The notes beneath the pieces are model-generated. The model did no database searches. It was given only the letters and a program-made list of their open reading frames with translations, and was not told the origin of the DNA. The translations under genes were made by a program, and so were the position numbers. From an uncultured Sphingomonadales bacterium (lineage in GTDB: Bacteria; Pseudomonadota; Alphaproteobacteria; Sphingomonadales; Sphingomonadaceae): a stretch of 15,700 nucleotides of DNA. Location: positions 1 to 15,700 of the forward strand of contig CAIKKO010000231.1 in assembly GCA_903828025.1 (NCBI GenBank), given 5' to 3'. How positions within the stretch are numbered: the stretch's first letter is position 1; each line of letters begins with the position of its first letter. Positions 1 through 8,973 of this stretch are shown here, one piece after another.

Positions 1-1
1 C

Positions 2-199
2 GCACCGGCCTCATGGCTCGCGGTCCACATTGGCCAGCACAATTATCCCGAAGGGCTCGATCCGCTCATCGAACACCGCAGCATTGATGCGCGCGACTAT
101 CTCGCCAAGCTGCGCGCGGGCATGGCGGCAGAGGCGGCCAGGCTGCCTAGCCACGAAGCCTACATCGCCAGCCTCTCCGGCACCCCAGGGGCGGCCTGA
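2..199 (+). CDS. Tryptophan-halogenase-family flavoprotein, C-terminal end only
   Basis: The reading frame is open from the left edge of the window to a TGA at 197-199, giving the last 65 residues of a protein whose start lies outside. The pattern is that of the C-terminus of flavin-dependent tryptophan-halogenase-family proteins: an aromatic SWLAVHIGQ segment, then a P-E-G-LDPL stretch, a helix with YLAKLRAGM, and a closing LPSHEAYIASL, where family members usually have a P-[ST]-H-x-x-[FY]-I motif. Catalytic and FAD-binding motifs are in the missing part and cannot be checked. The next gene begins 5 bases downstream, so the two are probably cotranscribed. In sphingomonads and caulobacters, homologues often neighbour TonB-dependent receptors and sugar-utilization genes, and their substrates there are mostly unknown. 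The family call is moderately secure; chlorination of tryptophan should not be assumed. Confidence 0.72.
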   Translation, partial: APASWLAVHIGQHNYPEGLDPLIEHRSIDARDYLAKLRAGMAAEAARLPSHEAYIASLSGTPGAA

Positions 200-204
200 A
201 GCGC

Positions 205-1629
205 GTGTCTGACCCGGTCGAGGCCGAACTCTGGCGCGAACGGGCCCGGCGCTTTCGCGCGGCGCAAGACATGGCAGGTGCTGACCATGCGATTGCCGAG
301 GCAGCGCGGCTTGCGCCGGGGGATCCGCTGACAGCTTTCCTGCGCGCGCAATCGGCGTATGAACTCGGCTATCCCGCCGCCGCGCTGTTTGCCGAGGCGG
401 TACGGCTGTGGCCCGAGAATCCCGATGTGCTCAGAAACCACGCGCTCGCGCTTGCCTCCGAAGTGCAGGTTGCACAGGCTGAGCACATTCTGGCAGCAGC
501 ACTCGCGGCACGCCCGGATTGGCTCGACGGACAGCGCGTGCTCGCCAGTTTGCGCTATAGCCACGGCGATACCGAGACCTATGACAAGGGCTTTGCGGAT
601 GCGGTGCGTGCCCAGCCCCGGCATCAAGGGTTATGGCTGGGCTGGTTCACCTTGCGCGCGCAACAGCGGGATTGGCCAGCGGCGCGGAGCATTCTCGACA
701 AAGCCACGACCCAGCTCGGCGGGACCCGGCCACTTGCTATCGCGCGTGCGTTCCTCGCCAGCGAAAGCGGCGATCTTGCGCAAGCACAGGCCCGGCTCGC
801 CGCGCTTGTCGGCATTGAGGACGATTTCCTCGCGCTTTGCCGCATTCGCACCGCACTGCGCGCGGGCGACGCTGCGGCAGCGCGCGATCTTGCCCTGCCG
901 CTGACCGCCACGCGCTTGGCCGGGCAGGTTTGGCCTTACCTGTCGACCGCGTGGCGCTTGCTTGGCGATCCCCGGGCCCAGTGGCTCGATGGGTGGCTGG
1001 ATGGGGGGGATGGCGGCAACCCGGTGCTGCACGGCGTGCTCGATCCCGGCCTCTCGGCAGCCGAGATAACCGAACTCGCTGCGCTCCTGCGGCGCCTCCA
1101 CACCGCCTCACTGCCCTATGCCGAACAGTCGGTGCGGCATGGCACGCAGACCGATCGCTCGATTTTGCTGCGCCATGAACCGCTGCTCGGCACCGTACGC
1201 GCGCGGCTGATGGAGGCCCTGCGCGATTTCGTCGCAAGCCTGCCGCCGCCCGATCCGCGCGACCCGGTGCTCCATCCGGTGCTCCATCCGGTTCTGGGTC
1301 GCCCGCGTGGGGGCTTGCAAATATCGGGCAGCTGGTCGGTGCGACTTGGCGCGGGCGGCTTCAATGTCACCCACAGCCACCCGGTGGGCTGGCTCTCCGC
1401 CGTGCTGTATGTCGCGCTGCCCGATGATCCGGGTCCGGCTCCGGCCGGCGCACTGCAACTCGGCGCGCCTCCGGCCGAACTCGGCCTTGATATCCAACCC
1501 TATGTGGTCATCCCGCCCCGGGCCGGGCAGATGGTGGTTTTCCCCTCGATCCTGTGGCATGGCACGTATCCGTTCGCAGCAGGAGAACGGCTCAACATCG
1601 CCTTCGATGTGGTTCCCACCTCTGCCTGA
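205..1629 (+). CDS. TPR-repeat protein with C-terminal putative 2OG-Fe(II) oxygenase domain
   Basis: The protein is 474 aa and starts at a GTG 5 bases after the halogenase stop, which suggests translational coupling. Residues 1-260 are alanine-rich helical repeats of TPR character (for example 24-70 and 88-170). The C-terminal part, about 280-470, resembles the putative 2OG-Fe(II) oxygenase family (2OG-FeII_Oxy_5 type). A SWSVRLGAGGFNVTHSHP stretch (376-393) leads into GWLSAVLYVALP, and a later segment has FPSILWHGTYPF (447-457) followed by ERLNIAFDV. H390/H392 and H452 are candidate iron ligands, and R462 is a candidate 2-oxoglutarate contact. No signal peptide is seen. The context (halogenase-like gene before, LacI gene after) matches sugar-uptake loci in which such proteins occur, but no substrate is known to me. 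A 12-bp tandem repeat encodes VLHPVLHPVLG at residues 355-364. The domain call is fairly sure; the activity is inference. Confidence 0.8.
   Translation: MSDPVEAELWRERARRFRAAQDMAGADHAIAEAARLAPGDPLTAFLRAQSAYELGYPAAALFAEAVRLWPENPDVLRNHALALASEVQVAQAEHILAAALAARPDWLDGQRVLASLRYSHGDTETYDKGFADAVRAQPRHQGLWLGWFTLRAQQRDWPAARSILDKATTQLGGTRPLAIARAFLASESGDLAQAQARLAALVGIEDDFLALCRIRTALRAGDAAAARDLALPLTATRLAGQVWPYLSTAWRLLGDPRAQWLDGWLDGGDGGNPVLHGVLDPGLSAAEITELAALLRRLHTASLPYAEQSVRHGTQTDRSILLRHEPLLGTVRARLMEALRDFVASLPPPDPRDPVLHPVLHPVLGRPRGGLQISGSWSVRLGAGGFNVTHSHPVGWLSAVLYVALPDDPGPAPAGALQLGAPPAELGLDIQPYVVIPPRAGQMVVFPSILWHGTYPFAAGERLNIAFDVVPTSA
1264..1295 (+). repeat. Short in-frame tandem repeat, 12-bp unit, about 2.6 copies
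   Basis: The unit ccggtgctccat occurs at 1264-1275 and 1276-1287 and is followed by a partial copy. It is in frame within the oxygenase gene and encodes V-L-H-P repeats just before the catalytic domain, so unit gain or loss would change linker length without a frameshift. Confidence 0.85.
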
Positions 1630-1644
1630 AGACCTGTTCTTGCC

Positions 1645-2649
1645 ATGACCGCGCCCAAGACTCTCAAGGAACTCGCCCAGTTGGCCGGTGTCACCAGTGG
1701 CACAGTCTCACGCGCCCTGTCCGGTTCGAGCCTTGTCACCCCCGCCACGCGTGACATGATTATTGCACTGGCGCGCGAGCATGGCTTCACCCCCAACGCC
1801 ACCGCGCGCAACCTGCGTATGCGCAAGACGGGCACGATCGGCGTGGTCATCCCGCTTGGCCATGAAGTGCGGCAGAACATCTCAGATCCGTTCTTCATCA
1901 CCATGCTTGGCCTGCTCGCCGACAAGCTCACCAGTCGCGGCTACAGCCTGCTGCTGTCCCGCGTTGTGCCGACCGACGAGGACTGGTTGCTCAAACTGGC
2001 GCGCTCGGGTCAGTCGGACGGGATCATCGTGATCGGCCAGTCAGACCAGTCTGCGGTGCTGGACCGGGTGGCTGAGCTCTACCGTCCGCTTGTGGTGTGG
2101 GGCTCGCACATCGCGGGGCAGGCGCATTGTTCGGTGGGCTCGGACAATTTTCGCGGCGGTTCGCTTGCCGCGCAGCATCTCATCGAACGCGGCTGCCGCA
2201 ACATTGTGTTCTTCGGCGATCCGCAGGCGATCGAGATCGGCCAGCGCCTTGAGGGCTGCCGGTCGGTCGTGGCGCGCGCGGGTGGCGGGGTGCAGTTAAG
2301 TGTGGTGCCGACGCACCTGGTCGCTGATGCAGCGCAGGGCGAGATCAGCAAGTACTTCCGCGCCAAGACGCATCGGCCAGACGGCGTGGTTGCCGCCTCG
2401 GACGTTATCGCCGTCACCGCCATGCGCGTGCTGGCAGAGCAAGGGCTGTCGGTGCCGGGCGATGTCAAGGTGATCGGCTATGACGGCCTGCCGCTGGGCG
2501 AACACACCATGCCCCCGCTCACCACGATTGCGCAGGATCTGGAACAAGGCGCAGATAATCTCGTCAAGAGCGTGGTCCAGCGCATCGCCGGAGAGGAAAT
2601 TCACTCGGTGATCCTCCAGCCGCGCCTCCTGATCAGGGAATCGACGTAA
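1645..2649 (+). CDS. LacI-family transcriptional regulator
   Basis: The protein is 334 aa, the usual length for LacI/GalR repressors. The N-terminal helix-turn-helix (about 6-25) reads TLKELAQLAGVTSGTVSRAL, followed by the hinge-helix region NATARNLRMRKTGTIGVVIP (51-70). The rest is a periplasmic-binding-protein-like effector domain with typical late motifs such as VVAASDVIAV and VPGDVKVIGYDG. The gene starts 15 bases after the oxygenase stop, on the same strand, and its 3' end overlaps the convergent fructokinase gene by 17 bases. Its probable target is the oligosaccharide operon on the opposite strand, where a 22-bp palindrome with a central CG lies upstream of the transporter (10461-10482). 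It may also control the gene group to its left. The inducer is probably a raffinose-family sugar, sucrose or a breakdown product, which is inference. The ribosome binding site is weak, but the start fits the family N-terminus exactly. Confidence 0.95.
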   Translation: MTAPKTLKELAQLAGVTSGTVSRALSGSSLVTPATRDMIIALAREHGFTPNATARNLRMRKTGTIGVVIPLGHEVRQNISDPFFITMLGLLADKLTSRGYSLLLSRVVPTDEDWLLKLARSGQSDGIIVIGQSDQSAVLDRVAELYRPLVVWGSHIAGQAHCSVGSDNFRGGSLAAQHLIERGCRNIVFFGDPQAIEIGQRLEGCRSVVARAGGGVQLSVVPTHLVADAAQGEISKYFRAKTHRPDGVVAASDVIAVTAMRVLAEQGLSVPGDVKVIGYDGLPLGEHTMPPLTTIAQDLEQGADNLVKSVVQRIAGEEIHSVILQPRLLIREST

Positions 2650-3508
2650 GCGCCAGCGCAAGGGCCCCAAGCAACCCGGCATTGTCGCCAAGACCCGGTG
2701 GCACGATCAGTTCGTCGATCTTGCCGACGGTATAGCCGCCATTCGCGGCCAGCGCTTCAGTCCTCACCAGTTCGATCAGGCCCGGCGTAGCCGTCACTCC
2801 GCCCCCCAGCACGATCCGAGCCGGCTCCATCACGGTCTGGAACGTCGCCAGCGCGTTACCGATGTACCAAGCGATGATTTGCTTGCCGGGATGCCCCTCC
2901 GGCAGCTCCGACAGCGACATGCCCCAGCGCGCGATCACCGCTGGTCCGCAGGCGAGCCCTTCAAGGCAATCGCCGTGGAAAGGGCAGGTGCCGGCAAAGT
3001 CCAGATCATCGGGATGGCGCGGCAAGCGGATATGCCCCATCTCGGGGTGTGAAAGCCCCCGAAGCAATTGCCCTTGGCTGCAGAAACCGCCGCCGATGCC
3101 CGTGCCGATGGTGAGATAGAGCACCGAACCATGGCCTTCGCCAGCGCCCCAGCGCGCTTCTGCAAGCGCTGCACCGTTTACATCGGTATCAATCGCTACC
3201 GGCACACCAAAGCGCCCTGCAAACGGCGCGATCAGGCTCGTCCCGCTCCAATGCGGCTTGGGCGTTGCGCGCACGCAGCCAAAGGCGGGTGAGGCGGGAT
3301 CGAGGTCGAGCGGGCCAAACGAGGCAATTCCGAAGGCGGTGTAATCCGCATGCTGCGCCGAGAACCAGTCCGCTGCCGCGCCCAGGGTTTCCTCGGGTGT
3401 CGACGTCGGGATGCTTTCGCGCGCGAAGATGGTGCGCTCGGCGTCCGCCACGCCCAGCACGAATTTGGTGCCGCCCGCCTCGATCAAGCCGTAGCGAGCC
3501 CCTTTCAC
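2633..3508 (-). CDS. ROK-family fructokinase
   Basis: The protein is 291 aa and starts with GTG. It phosphorylates fructose (or a related hexose) with ATP in the cytoplasm. The N-terminal ATP-binding motif is EAGGTKF (10-16). GPLDLDPASPAFG (65-77) and TPKPHW are typical of the bacterial ROK fructokinase subgroup (like B. subtilis YdhR). The catalytic aspartate is probably D109 in DTDVNGAAL, and LTIGTGIGGG (132-141) is the phosphate loop. The zinc-site pattern HPEMGHI, then C175, H178 and C181 in GTCPFHGDCLEG, is complete. The start overlaps the stop of the GH68 gene by 4 bases (GTGA), so it is the last gene of the operon and translationally coupled. It takes the fructose released by GH68. The 3' end overlaps the convergent LacI gene by 17 bases, and no terminator is visible between them. 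Mannose or glucose could be side substrates. Confidence 0.93.
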   Translation of the reverse strand: MKGARYGLIEAGGTKFVLGVADAERTIFARESIPTSTPEETLGAAADWFSAQHADYTAFGIASFGPLDLDPASPAFGCVRATPKPHWSGTSLIAPFAGRFGVPVAIDTDVNGAALAEARWGAGEGHGSVLYLTIGTGIGGGFCSQGQLLRGLSHPEMGHIRLPRHPDDLDFAGTCPFHGDCLEGLACGPAVIARWGMSLSELPEGHPGKQIIAWYIGNALATFQTVMEPARIVLGGGVTATPGLIELVRTEALAANGGYTVGKIDELIVPPGLGDNAGLLGALALALTSIP

Positions 3509-4644
3509 GCCGCGATCTCCGCGCGGGTTCCATCAAGCACCAGCCGGAATGGCTCGGCGGGGATGCCGCCAAAATGCGCCCGCCGCCAGGCCGCATCGCC
3601 GTAGTCGTTACCCCGCAGCGAATTGGGGTAGTCGACGAAGCCATGCACAGTGAGTTCATGCGTTACCCACCAGCTGTAGGTCTGCACCGGTGCTTCTGGC
3701 GGATTGCCCGCGACCAGTCCGCTGCCATTGAGCGGCAGCCACGGTCCTTCCATGCGCTCGGCCACCATCCCGTAAAGCCCGTTCGGGCCGTTGGGGACAC
3801 CTGGCGCAAAAACCTTCTGCTGGGTTGACCAGAACAAGTAGTAGCGCCCTGCGTGGAAGACGATGTGGGGCCGTTCCTGCTCATTGTTGAGCCCGTCCGC
3901 GCTCATCAGCGGCGGCAGCACGGCCCACTCGTCCCCATCGCGGCGCAACAGGCCGATGCAGCCGTTCCACGGGCTCGCCGAATCCTTCAGCGATCCGGTG
4001 AACAGCAGGTAGTCCGCCCCATCGGCGGGATCGCGGAAATGCGCGGGATCGCGAAAACCCTTGATGAACCCTGGCACGCCTTCGGCGGCGGTCACCAGCA
4101 CATAGTGCGGGATCGGCCCGCCAGCGATCTCGCGCGGCTCGCTCCAGCCCTCGATCTTGAAGCCCTCCGCATTGCCGGTCAGCGCGCCTGTTGTCTCGAA
4201 CATGCGCTGCATAAATGTGCGCGGCTCTTCCCCGCGTAGCCCCGATGCGGTCCAGTAAAGCGTCACTGCGCGGGTTTCGGGATCGAACAGGGCCGAGCCC
4301 GCCCATTCGCGGCTGCCGGGATTGAAATCGTCAGGCAGAACATTGCCGAAATCGCGCCATTCGCTCCCACGCGCCGCCATGAGACGGATGCGGACAATGT
4401 CGTGCCGCGCCTCGGGGTCATCGCCGGCAGGCGCGGAGAGAACGAACCACAGCGTCCAGCCCTCGATCAACGCGGTGCTGCCATCCGCCAACTGCAGCGG
4501 CCAGAGATCCCAGAGGTCAACCTCCGGCCATGGGCGCACCAGACTTGCTCCGTCCACAAGCGGAATCTGGTGGCAGGCCTTGATTTGCAGCGCGCTGAGG
4601 TGCTCGCCAGTCCAGAGCGTTGTAGTCGAATTCAGTACAGGCAT
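3505..4644 (-). CDS. GH68-family beta-fructosidase / levansucrase-like enzyme, no signal peptide
   Basis: The protein is 379 aa from the ATG at 4644. GH68 enzymes split sucrose by a retaining mechanism and release fructose or transfer it to an acceptor or levan chain. All three catalytic motifs are present: nucleophile D46 in WDLWPLQ, transition-state stabiliser D199 in GFRDP, and acid/base E257 in NNEQERPHIVF. EWAGSA (113-118) and a late GPNGLYG are also family features. The N-terminal TTLWT matches the start of Zymomonas-type levansucrases. A longer frame reaches a GTG at 4719 overlapping the galK stop. The ATG at 4644 is preferred because AGGAA lies 9 bases upstream and the extension contains rare codons such as ATA. 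No signal peptide is seen, so the enzyme probably works in the cytoplasm on sucrose left after alpha-galactosidase action. Its stop overlaps the fructokinase start. Hydrolysis rather than polymer synthesis is inferred from context. Confidence 0.92.
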   Translation of the reverse strand: MPVLNSTTTLWTGEHLSALQIKACHQIPLVDGASLVRPWPEVDLWDLWPLQLADGSTALIEGWTLWFVLSAPAGDDPEARHDIVRIRLMAARGSEWRDFGNVLPDDFNPGSREWAGSALFDPETRAVTLYWTASGLRGEEPRTFMQRMFETTGALTGNAEGFKIEGWSEPREIAGGPIPHYVLVTAAEGVPGFIKGFRDPAHFRDPADGADYLLFTGSLKDSASPWNGCIGLLRRDGDEWAVLPPLMSADGLNNEQERPHIVFHAGRYYLFWSTQQKVFAPGVPNGPNGLYGMVAERMEGPWLPLNGSGLVAGNPPEAPVQTYSWWVTHELTVHGFVDYPNSLRGNDYGDAAWRRAHFGGIPAEPFRLVLDGTRAEIAA

Positions 4645-4653
4645 TGGTATTGG

Positions 4654-4658
4654 TTCCT
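4654..4658 (-). promoter_or_regulatory. Ribosome binding site deciding the GH68 start
   Basis: Read on the - strand, AGGAA lies 9 bases before the ATG at 4644. The alternative GTG at 4719 has no comparable Shine-Dalgarno sequence, only a stop-start overlap with galK. Confidence 0.6.
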
Positions 4659-4715
4659 GAAACAAGCGGTTGGCGGTCCGCTCGGACCGCGCGGAAAGCG
4701 GAAAATCGGGTGCGA

Positions 4716-5852
4716 TCACATCATGATGAGGCCGGCCCCGTCACAGGCCGTTTCGCGCAGCACGAGCGGCGCGGTGCCGTCCGGCTTGCGGTAGGTCAGT
4801 TGGCCGAGCACCGCGTCAGCTTGGTCTGCCGGGCATAGCGCCACGACCGCACCGCCAAAGCCGCCGCCCGTCATGCGCGCCCCGCCTGCGGGCCCGATCA
4901 GCGCGCGCAATTCGGCCACCAGCGCATCGATTCGCGGCACGGTAATCTCGAAATCATCGCGCATTGATTGGTGCGAGGCGGCCATCAAGTCACCGATCGC
5001 CACAAGGTCGCCCACTGCCAGTGCCTCGGCCGCTGCCAGCACGCGCGCGTTCTCGGTCACCACATGCCGCGCCCGCGCCAGCGTCAGCGGATCGAGCCTT
5101 GCGCCTTCCAGCATGGCGAGATCGGCATCGCGCAGGGCCGACACGCCAACCGCCGCTGCCGCCGCTTCGCACTGCGCGCGCCGCGCGTTATAGGCGCCCT
5201 CGACAAGTCCGCGCGCCACGCCGGAATGCACGATCAGGATCGCCGCGCCCTCGGGCAGCGCCACGGGGCGCACCTCGAGCGAGCGGCAGTCGATCATCAG
5301 CGCATGGTCCCTGACCCCGCAGGCAGAAGCGAGCTGGTCCATGATCCCGCAGCGCACGCCGACATGGTCGCACTCCCCGGCCTGCGCCATCCGTGCGATA
5401 TCCGCAGGCGCAATCGCCAGCCCGGCAAGCCTCGCCAGCGCCGTGCCGATGCCGACCATGAGCGAAGCGGAAGACGAGAGCCCAGCGCCCTGCGGCACCG
5501 TGCCGTTTACCGCCAGATCGGCGCCCGTCAGCGCATGGCCGCGCGCCATCATCGCGGCGGTCATCGCGCGGATATAGTCGGCCCATGGCTGCGCCGGATC
5601 GGGCGCAAAAGGTGCGTCCAGCGCCCACTCTGCCGTCGCACCGCCAAAGTCACCGGCCATCACGCGGATCATGCCGTCGCCGCGCGGTGCCGCCGCCACG
5701 CGCGATTCCACGCTGATCGCGCACGGCAGCACGAAGCCATGGTTGTAATCGGTGTGCTCGCCGATCAGGTTGACCCGCCCGGGAGCCCGCGCGACCAAAG
5801 CGGCCGGTGCGCCGAAACCTTGCGCGAAGTGCTCCGCGATAGAGAGGCTCAT
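4716..5852 (-). CDS. galK: Galactokinase
   Basis: The protein is 378 aa (E. coli GalK is 382) and phosphorylates alpha-D-galactose to galactose-1-phosphate with ATP in the cytoplasm. It is a GHMP kinase with the galactokinase signature [19 protein letters not shown] at 25-43, including R26 and the E32/H33/D35 sugar contacts. The ATP loop GAGLSSSAS is at 122-130. The catalytic aspartate is D172 in CGIMDQLAS. The third GHMP motif, [10 protein letters not shown], is near the C-terminus. The ATG overlaps the galT stop by 4 bases (ATGA), and the GH68 gene follows. It processes galactose released by the GH36 enzyme. No missing key residue was noticed. Confidence 0.97.
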   Translation of the reverse strand: MSLSIAEHFAQGFGAPAALVARAPGRVNLIGEHTDYNHGFVLPCAISVESRVAAAPRGDGMIRVMAGDFGGATAEWALDAPFAPDPAQPWADYIRAMTAAMMARGHALTGADLAVNGTVPQGAGLSSSASLMVGIGTALARLAGLAIAPADIARMAQAGECDHVGVRCGIMDQLASACGVRDHALMIDCRSLEVRPVALPEGAAILIVHSGVARGLVEGAYNARRAQCEAAAAAVGVSALRDADLAMLEGARLDPLTLARARHVVTENARVLAAAEALAVGDLVAIGDLMAASHQSMRDDFEITVPRIDALVAELRALIGPAGGARMTGGGFGGAVVALCPADQADAVLGQLTYRKPDGTAPLVLRETACDGAGLIMM

Positions 5853-6910
5853 GCGTGGCTCCGGTAATGCGGGCCGCCGCAGGCGCGTAGCCGCTCGGCC
5901 GCTTGCTCGGCGGTCAGGTCACGCTGCGTCTCGGCCAGAATTTCGAAGCCTGCCATGAACTTGCGCACCGAGGCGGAGCGCAGCAGCGGCGGATAGAAAT
6001 GCGCATGCAACCGCCAATGCTCGCTGGGGAAAGGCGCGCTCGGTTGGGTGGTTGCTCCCTGGCTGAACGGTGCGCCATGCCAGCCCATCGAATAGGGGAA
6101 GGGGCACTGGAACAGATTGTCGTACCGGGTGGTCAGATCACCGAGGATCACAGCAAGATCGCCGCGCTGTTCGTCCGAAAGATCCGGTAACCTCGCCACA
6201 TCGCCGCGCGGCAGCAGCAGCGTTTCAAAGGGCCAGACGGCCCACCACGGCACGATCGCCAGCCAGTGCGCGGAAGCGCAGACTTGGCGCGGCCCGCCCG
6301 CCTCGGCCTCGACCAGCTCTGCCAACATGGGCCGGCCCTTGTCCGCCAGCCACGCCGCCTGTGTGCGGTCTTCGGTCGCGATCAGCTGTGGCATATGGTT
6401 TGTCGCCCAGACCTGCCCATGCGGGTGCGGGTTGGAGCACCCCATCATCGCGCCCTTGTTCTCGAAGATCGAAACCACGCTGTGCCGCGCGCCAAGGTCC
6501 GCCGCTTCCGCGCACCAGCAGTCGATCACTGCGCGCCGCTCGGCGTCCGACAGTTCGGGCAGGGTGCGGCCATGATCGGGCGAAAAGCAGATCACCCGCG
6601 CCTCGCCGGTCGCCTGCTCGGCCCGGAACAGACCGCCGCCGCTATCGGGCGCGGGGGTATCGGGCAGCAGCGCGGCAAAATCGTTCCGAAACACGTAAGG
6701 CCCGGTATAGTCCGGGTTGCGCTCGCCGTTCACCCGCGTGTTCCCCGCGCAAAGATAGCAGCCCGGATCATGCGCCGGTGGCCGCGACACATCGGGCACC
6801 TCTTCCGCCCCCTGCCACGGCCGCTTTGCCCGGTGCGGCGAAACCAGCAGCCATGTGTCGCTGAGCGGATCATAGCGCCGGTGCGGATGCTCGGCCGGAT
6901 CGAAGCTCAT
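5849..6910 (-). CDS. galT: Galactose-1-phosphate uridylyltransferase
   Basis: The protein is 353 aa and exchanges UMP between UDP-glucose and galactose-1-phosphate in the Leloir pathway. The nucleophilic histidine is H164 in [10 protein letters not shown]. The zinc site of the E. coli-type enzyme is conserved: C51 and C54 in CYLCAGN, H113 in PDHGRT and H162 in the HPH motif. The N-terminal [22 protein letters not shown] and the C-terminal [20 protein letters not shown] are also typical. Start and stop overlap both neighbours by 4 bases (ATGA), so it is coupled to the GH36 gene before it and galK after it. The operon has no galE or mutarotase; UDP-galactose epimerization must be supplied from elsewhere in the genome. 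Confidence 0.97.
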   Translation of the reverse strand: MSFDPAEHPHRRYDPLSDTWLLVSPHRAKRPWQGAEEVPDVSRPPAHDPGCYLCAGNTRVNGERNPDYTGPYVFRNDFAALLPDTPAPDSGGGLFRAEQATGEARVICFSPDHGRTLPELSDAERRAVIDCWCAEAADLGARHSVVSIFENKGAMMGCSNPHPHGQVWATNHMPQLIATEDRTQAAWLADKGRPMLAELVEAEAGGPRQVCASAHWLAIVPWWAVWPFETLLLPRGDVARLPDLSDEQRGDLAVILGDLTTRYDNLFQCPFPYSMGWHGAPFSQGATTQPSAPFPSEHWRLHAHFYPPLLRSASVRKFMAGFEILAETQRDLTAEQAAERLRACGGPHYRSHA

Positions 6911-8973
6911 GATCGCACCTCGAGCACCAGCACCGCCTCGCCCGGCAGCGGCGGCACGGCAAAGCCCACACGGCTCAGCCAGCCGCCGTCCGCAGCCATC
7001 AGCTCGCCCTTGTCCGAAGCAATCGTATAGCGCCGCCCCGCCAGTGCCATCGGCAGGCGCAAGTTGGGTTGATGCCGCATCGTAGTGGGCTGGGTGCGGG
7101 TTACCAGCACGACCATGTCTTCAGCCGTGCCGTGCGCCTGCCAAACCACGCCGTCACCCACGTCGCCCATCCACACCCGCCCTGCATGCAGCCGCTCACG
7201 CAGCGCCTTGTAGCGCGCGATCCCGGCCATCAATTCGGTGCGCTCAGCTTCGCCCAGCTTCCGGGCATCAAGCTCGACACCGAAGTGCCCCGGCAATGCC
7301 ACCCCGCAGCGAAACGCCATGGACTGTGATCGGCCGGTCGAATGCGCCGGGCTCGCGCCCACGTGGCTGCCCATCACCTCGGGCGGCATGAACTGGAGGA
7401 ACCCGCGCTGCATCCCGGCGCGCGAAACCGCGTCGATGCAGTCGCTCGTCCAGAAGCGGTGCGTGCGCTTGATGATGCCTGCATCAATCCGCCCGCCGCC
7501 GCCGGCACAGGCCTCGATCTCCACTGCCGGAAACGCGGCGCGCAGGCGGTCCAACAAGGCATACGTCGCCAGCACTTGCGCGCGGTAGTGCGGCTGGTTC
7601 CCGGCATGGACCAGATCGCGGTTGTGATCCCACTTGAGGTAGCTGATCGGCAGTTCGCGCAGCAGCGCGGCAATTGCGTCGAACAGGTAAGTGCTCACTT
7701 CGGGCTTGGCGAGATCGAGCACCAGTTGGTTGCGCGCCTCCAGTAGCGGGCGCCCATCGACATGCAGCGCCCAATCAGGATGGCGGTGATAAAGCTCGCT
7801 GTTCCGGTTGACCATCTCGGGCTCGACCCAGAGGCCGAATTCCATGCCAAGGCCTGTTACCGTTTTCGCCAGCGGCCCCAGCCCGCGCGGATATTTGCGC
7901 GTGTCGACGGTCCAGTCGCCGAGCGAGGAGGTGTCGTCGTCGCGCTTGCCGAACCAGCCGTCATCAAGCACGAAGCGCTCGATCCCAATGCCCGCCGCCG
8001 CCCGCGCGAGATCCATCAGCGCGGCTTCGTCGTGCTTGAAGTAGAACCCTTCCCAAGTGTTGATGTGCACAGGTCGTTTCGCTGCGCCTGCCGCGCCGCC
8101 TGGCCAGGTCATCCGCGCGCGGATGCCGCGGTGGAAGGCATGCGCCACGCCGTTCAGGCCCTCGGCAGACGCCGTTGCCAGCACCTCGGGGCTCTGCAGC
8201 ACCGCGCCCGGCGCGAGGATCGCCTCGCCCGGCGCCAGCCATTCGCCCAGTTGCCACTGCCGCCGCCCGTCGTCGAGCCACTCGATCGTCTGCACATGGT
8301 TGCCCGACCAAGCGATCTGCGCGCCATACGCGCTGCCATCCCCGCAGGTCACCACCGCACCGGGGAAGCAATCATGTGAGGTCAGGCCCCGCCGATTCTC
8401 GCGCCGCCAAATGCTGCGGGTGAGCGGATCGCGCACGGGCACGAATTCCGAATTGTGCCGTCCGGCCAGCGAATGGACCTCTGCCGCATCCTCGGGCAGC
8501 GGGAGTGCAGCCGCCGCCAGCCAATGCACATGGAGCGGGGCAGCGCCCTCGTTGGACAGCGCCGTGCGCACGGTCATCACATCGGTTGCGGGATCGAGCG
8601 TATAGCTCGTCGTCACCGCGATTTTCGCCACAGCATCGTGCAGCACGAAGCGCACGGTCTGCGCATCGGGCCGCTCGACTTTGCATTCGCCCGCCTGAAA
8701 CGACCAGTCGCGCCCGCCCCGGTCGGCCAGCAGTGCGCTTTGCCCGAACCAGCCCATGCCCAAGCCGGGGAACACCGTCAGCGGCTGGTCGAAATGGAGC
8801 GAGAAGCTGGGCTCGGGCCGCTCGCTGCGCAAGCTGGCGGAAGGCCGCGCGCCGTCCGGCAGGCGCGGGCCCCAATAGCGCCACAGCGGAGCCTCGCCGG
8901 GGGGCAGTTCCCAAACGGCGGAACAGCCCGGGCTTTCCAGTGCAATGATTTCTGGCATGCTGACTTCAGGCAT
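6907..8973 (-). CDS. GH36-family alpha-galactosidase
   Basis: The protein is 688 aa from the ATG at 8973, a normal length for bacterial GH36 enzymes. It hydrolyses terminal alpha-1,6-galactosyl residues of melibiose, raffinose or stachyose with retention. An N-terminal beta-supersandwich (about 1-300) precedes the TIM barrel, which opens at [13 protein letters not shown] (300-312). [14 protein letters not shown] is at 334-347, the nucleophile is D449 in YLKWDHNRD, the sugar-binding motif is [10 protein letters not shown] (488-497), and the acid/base is D511 in FWTSDCID. No signal peptide is seen, so the substrate must be imported, in keeping with the transporter gene just upstream. The frame extends to a GTG at 9003, but the ATG at 8973 gives only an 8-base overlap with the transporter and has an AGGG upstream. 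An ATG at 8958 is also possible. Substrate preference within the alpha-galactosides is not readable from the sequence. Confidence 0.95.
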   Translation of the reverse strand: MPEVSMPEIIALESPGCSAVWELPPGEAPLWRYWGPRLPDGARPSASLRSERPEPSFSLHFDQPLTVFPGLGMGWFGQSALLADRGGRDWSFQAGECKVERPDAQTVRFVLHDAVAKIAVTTSYTLDPATDVMTVRTALSNEGAAPLHVHWLAAAALPLPEDAAEVHSLAGRHNSEFVPVRDPLTRSIWRRENRRGLTSHDCFPGAVVTCGDGSAYGAQIAWSGNHVQTIEWLDDGRRQWQLGEWLAPGEAILAPGAVLQSPEVLATASAEGLNGVAHAFHRGIRARMTWPGGAAGAAKRPVHINTWEGFYFKHDEAALMDLARAAAGIGIERFVLDDGWFGKRDDDTSSLGDWTVDTRKYPRGLGPLAKTVTGLGMEFGLWVEPEMVNRNSELYHRHPDWALHVDGRPLLEARNQLVLDLAKPEVSTYLFDAIAALLRELPISYLKWDHNRDLVHAGNQPHYRAQVLATYALLDRLRAAFPAVEIEACAGGGGRIDAGIIKRTHRFWTSDCIDAVSRAGMQRGFLQFMPPEVMGSHVGASPAHSTGRSQSMAFRCGVALPGHFGVELDARKLGEAERTELMAGIARYKALRERLHAGRVWMGDVGDGVVWQAHGTAEDMVVLVTRTQPTTMRHQPNLRLPMALAGRRYTIASDKGELMAADGGWLSRVGFAVPPLPGEAVLVLEVRS

